From NCBI RefSeq assembly GCF_002866925.1, contig NZ_PKUQ01000001.1:434001-498000 (forward strand): a stretch of 64,000 nt of DNA, given 5' to 3'. Below the pieces are notes generated by a model. That model was not told the origin of the DNA. It saw nothing but the letters and a program-made list of their open reading frames with translations, and did no database searches. Source of the DNA: Cohaesibacter celericrescens (GTDB lineage: Bacteria > Pseudomonadota > Alphaproteobacteria > Rhizobiales > Cohaesibacteraceae). A program made the position numbers and the translations under genes. Shown here one piece after another: positions 61,684-64,000 of the stretch; position 1 is the stretch's first letter, and the number at the start of each line of letters is the position of its first letter.

Positions 61684-62493
61684 ATGAAACTTCGGAATCT
61701 TTTTGCCGCGATACCGTTGCTGATATGGACACATAGCTCCATCGCAATTGCGGCAGACACGCAATATAGAACCATCGCCGTCAACGGATCTGGTTACGCT
61801 GAGAAGCCAGCCGACTATGCGTCCCTAACGGCAGGCGTGACGACAAAATCACCAAGTGCCAAAGAGGCTTTTGTAGAGAATGCACGCAAATCGAGATCCA
61901 TCTTTGATGCTGTGATAAAAGCTGGCGTCAATCCAAAAGACTTTGTAACCGATACTGTTAAACTGGACTCTGAAAGTCTTTGGGTCTCGGATGGTGAAAA
62001 ACGCAAACCCGGTTTTGTAGCAAAAAATAGAATCAGAATCAAAATACGGGCAATTGGGAAAATCGGACAGATCATGACGTCGTTGGTCGAAGCTGGAGCT
62101 AATGATGTCTCCAATCTGAGTTTTGGTCTCGAAAAGAACACTCTGGGAAATCAGGCAAGAGAAAACGCGTTCGACAATGCTTACAAAAAGGCACAACTGT
62201 TTGCGGCAAAAGCAGGCCTAAAACTTGGGAACGTCATAAAGATCAATGAAGGTGCAGACTATAGCGTTGATCATCGCGTTTCATTCAAAGTTTACGATGA
62301 GAATGATGGTGTTGCTGATATGCCCATTGCTGAGGCGGTCAACGATAGTGCCATAGTCACAGTCTCTCAGTCAGTAGGCGTAATTTGGGAATTGAAAAAC
62401 TTTAAATCACCATCAATCGCTTACAAGTTTGACTACAATGCCTTTGGCACAACGACCAACGACATAGTCATCACAGAAAACCACTCCTTTTAA
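61684..62493 (+). CDS. second SIMPL (DUF541) protein, tandem paralogue
   Basis: The 269-residue protein begins MKLRNLFAAIPLLIWTHSSI, a signal peptide, then a SIMPL domain (VNGSGYAEKPADYASLTAGV, with ARENAFDNAYKKAQLFAAKA). It is more diverged, is AT-richer than its neighbour, and has a C-terminal extension of about 30 residues. It probably arose by duplication. Confidence 0.87.
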   Translation: MKLRNLFAAIPLLIWTHSSIAIAADTQYRTIAVNGSGYAEKPADYASLTAGVTTKSPSAKEAFVENARKSRSIFDAVIKAGVNPKDFVTDTVKLDSESLWVSDGEKRKPGFVAKNRIRIKIRAIGKIGQIMTSLVEAGANDVSNLSFGLEKNTLGNQARENAFDNAYKKAQLFAAKAGLKLGNVIKINEGADYSVDHRVSFKVYDENDGVADMPIAEAVNDSAIVTVSQSVGVIWELKNFKSPSIAYKFDYNAFGTTTNDIVITENHSF

Positions 62494-62553
62494 AAGCAAC
62501 AAACCTACACTCGAAAGCTTATCTAAACTGGGAAATTACACTCCCAAAAAACA

Positions 62554-62581
62554 AAGGCCGGACAATTGCTTGTCCGGCCTT
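62554..62581. terminator. bidirectional terminator between SIMPL and rpoD genes
   Basis: AAGGCCGGACAA and TTGTCCGGCCTT form a 12-bp perfect stem with loop TTGC, followed by T on one side and preceded by A on the other. It stops both converging transcripts. Confidence 0.92.
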
Positions 62582-62609
62582 TTTGATTCACGATGAGATC
62601 AAATAGACT

Positions 62610-64000
62610 CTAGCTATCAAGGAAGCTGCGCAGTTTGCGCGAGCGGCTTGGATGCTTGAGCTTACGCAAGGCTTTGGCTTCAATCTGACGAATACGCTCG
62701 CGGGTCACAGAGAACTGCTGTCCCACTTCTTCCAGCGTATGGTCGGTGTTCATACCGATACCAAAGCGCATGCGCAACACGCGCTCTTCACGCGGGGTGA
62801 GCGAAGCCAAAACGCGGGTCGTTGTTTCGCGCAAGTTGGCCTGAATGGCTGCATCGATTGGCAGGATGGCGTTTTTATCCTCGATGAAATCACCCAAGTG
62901 TGAATCTTCCTCATCCCCGATCGGGGTTTCAAGGGAGATCGGCTCTTTGGCGATCTTGAGAACTTTACGCACCTTTTCAAGCGGCATCTGCAGCTTTTCA
63001 GACAGCTCTTCCGGTGTTGGTTCGCGACCAATCTCATGCAGCATCTGGCGTGATGTCCGCACGATCTTGTTGATCGTCTCGATCATATGCACCGGAATAC
63101 GGATGGTCCGCGCCTGATCCGCAATCGAGCGGGTGATGGCCTGACGAATCCACCAAGTGGCATAGGTCGAGAATTTGTAACCACGGCGATATTCAAATTT
63201 ATCAACGGCCTTCATCAGGCCGATGTTGCCTTCCTGAATGAGATCGAGGAATTGCAATCCGCGGTTGGTGTATTTTTTCGCAATCGAGATAACCAGACGC
63301 AGGTTGGCTTCCACCATTTCCTTCTTGGCCTGACGGGCTTCACGCTCGCCTTTCTGCACAGAGGAAACAATGCGGCGGAATTCACCAATTTCCAAACCGG
63401 TTTCAGTCGCCAGCATCTGGATGTCTTCACGCAGTTCTTTGATCCGGTCTTTTTCGTGCTGGATAAAATCTTTCCAGCCGCGCGAGGTCAGATTGGCAAC
63501 GCGACGGATCCAGTTGGGGTCCAGCTCATGACTTTGATACTGGTTCAAAAATTCAGACCGGTTAACACCATAGGCCTCGGCCAAGCGCAATAGACGGCCT
63601 TCACGGCCAACCAACTGCTTGTTGATGTCATAAAGCTGGGAAACCAGAGCATCAATACGATTCTGGTTCAAAGACAGGCTTTTAACCTCAATGATGATGT
63701 CATCTTTGAGTTTGTTATGGCGACGCTCCTGACTGGGTGACAGGGTCTTGTTGGCCATCCGGTTTTCAACCAGCTGGTCCTGCAAGCGGCGCAATTTTTT
63801 GTAATCATCAGCAATCTGGTCAAAAATCACCAGAACTTTTGGCTTCAGCTCGGCTTCCATGGCGGCAAGAGACATGTTGTTTTCCATGTCGTCATCGTCG
63901 TCATCATCATCCGGATTTTCTGACGTTTCAGCGCCACCTTCAGCCGTTGTTGCACCAGCAGCAGGCGCGGAGCCAGCCACAGGCGCAGCCCCGGCAGCAC
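62610..64000 (-). CDS. rpoD: RNA polymerase primary sigma factor RpoD (N-terminus beyond window)
   Basis: The visible 463 codons hold region 2 ([40 protein letters not shown]), region 3 ([12 protein letters not shown]) and region 4 ([29 protein letters not shown]). The frame remains open to the right edge with an acidic stretch ([10 protein letters not shown]), so region 1.1 lies beyond the window. Housekeeping gene. Confidence 0.96.
   Translation of the reverse strand, partial: AAGAAPVAGSAPAAGATTAEGGAETSENPDDDDDDDDMENNMSLAAMEAELKPKVLVIFDQIADDYKKLRRLQDQLVENRMANKTLSPSQERRHNKLKDDIIIEVKSLSLNQNRIDALVSQLYDINKQLVGREGRLLRLAEAYGVNRSEFLNQYQSHELDPNWIRRVANLTSRGWKDFIQHEKDRIKELREDIQMLATETGLEIGEFRRIVSSVQKGEREARQAKKEMVEANLRLVISIAKKYTNRGLQFLDLIQEGNIGLMKAVDKFEYRRGYKFSTYATWWIRQAITRSIADQARTIRIPVHMIETINKIVRTSRQMLHEIGREPTPEELSEKLQMPLEKVRKVLKIAKEPISLETPIGDEEDSHLGDFIEDKNAILPIDAAIQANLRETTTRVLASLTPREERVLRMRFGIGMNTDHTLEEVGQQFSVTRERIRQIEAKALRKLKHPSRSRKLRSFLDS

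Overview
The window looks like a chromosomal segment of a marine-type alphaproteobacterium of the order Hyphomicrobiales. The basis is gene order: the block murA - DUF2948 - hisD - UPF0262 - low-molecular-weight phosphatase - infA - maf - yacG is a familiar alphaproteobacterial arrangement. A Cohaesibacter-like host is my guess and could not be checked without a database. Almost all coding capacity is accounted for.

Host left flank (1-20135). A partial membrane sensor kinase or cyclase runs off the left edge. It is followed by an RND efflux pump with its membrane fusion protein, tRNA-Phe(GAA), and the yacG-maf-infA-phosphatase-UPF0262-hisD block. A Cache-HAMP-GGDEF-EAL cyclic-di-GMP protein on the opposite strand splits this block from DUF2948-murA and a small conserved gene. 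tRNA-Thr(GGT) and an ammonium transporter fused to PAS-GGDEF-EAL complete the flank.

Prophage (20136-60576). A cos-type siphovirus prophage of about 40.4 kb sits at the 3' end of a tRNA with anticodon CAT. A 16-bp direct repeat made from that 3' end marks both borders, and repeated TGGACCAGA motifs just inside the ends look like integrase arm sites. The immunity region (51365-53358) holds a Cro-like gene, an S24-type C1-like repressor, a lysogeny-region membrane gene with a SWIM zinc motif, and CTGC-N6-GCAG operators at every promoter. Leftward on the minus strand come regulators, a DnaA-like protein, an HNH nuclease, a PP-loop (PAPS reductase-like) protein, an orphan methyltransferase, a CHC2/Toprim primase and a D5-type helicase, and then an iteron cluster that is a good origin candidate. 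Beyond a terminator and a possible cos site are terminase, gpW, portal, a protease-capsid fusion, tail genes (including a programmed -1 frameshift in the tail chaperone), tape measure, tail tip, fibre, and a lysis cassette (M15 endolysin, holin candidates, overlapping spanins, a secreted thermonuclease). Rightward on the plus strand is an early operon of small genes ending in the tyrosine integrase. It includes a protein whose C-terminal part resembles the Acb2/Tad1 cyclic-nucleotide sponge domain, and an HD-domain protein.

The most unusual signal is a family of about eight short two-hairpin elements found only inside the prophage, mostly in the gaps of the early operon and beside two lysis genes. 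The stems change by compensating substitutions while the linkers (CGCCGCCG or GACGCCG, GCGCCAG, GAGAGC) stay fixed. This is the pattern of a conserved structured RNA or of a palindromic DNA element under structural selection. Two other structured leaders precede the Acb2-like and HD genes.

Host right flank (60577-64000). It contains the intact tRNA(CAT), two tandem SIMPL/DUF541 periplasmic proteins, a bidirectional terminator, and rpoD (sigma-70), which runs off the right edge.
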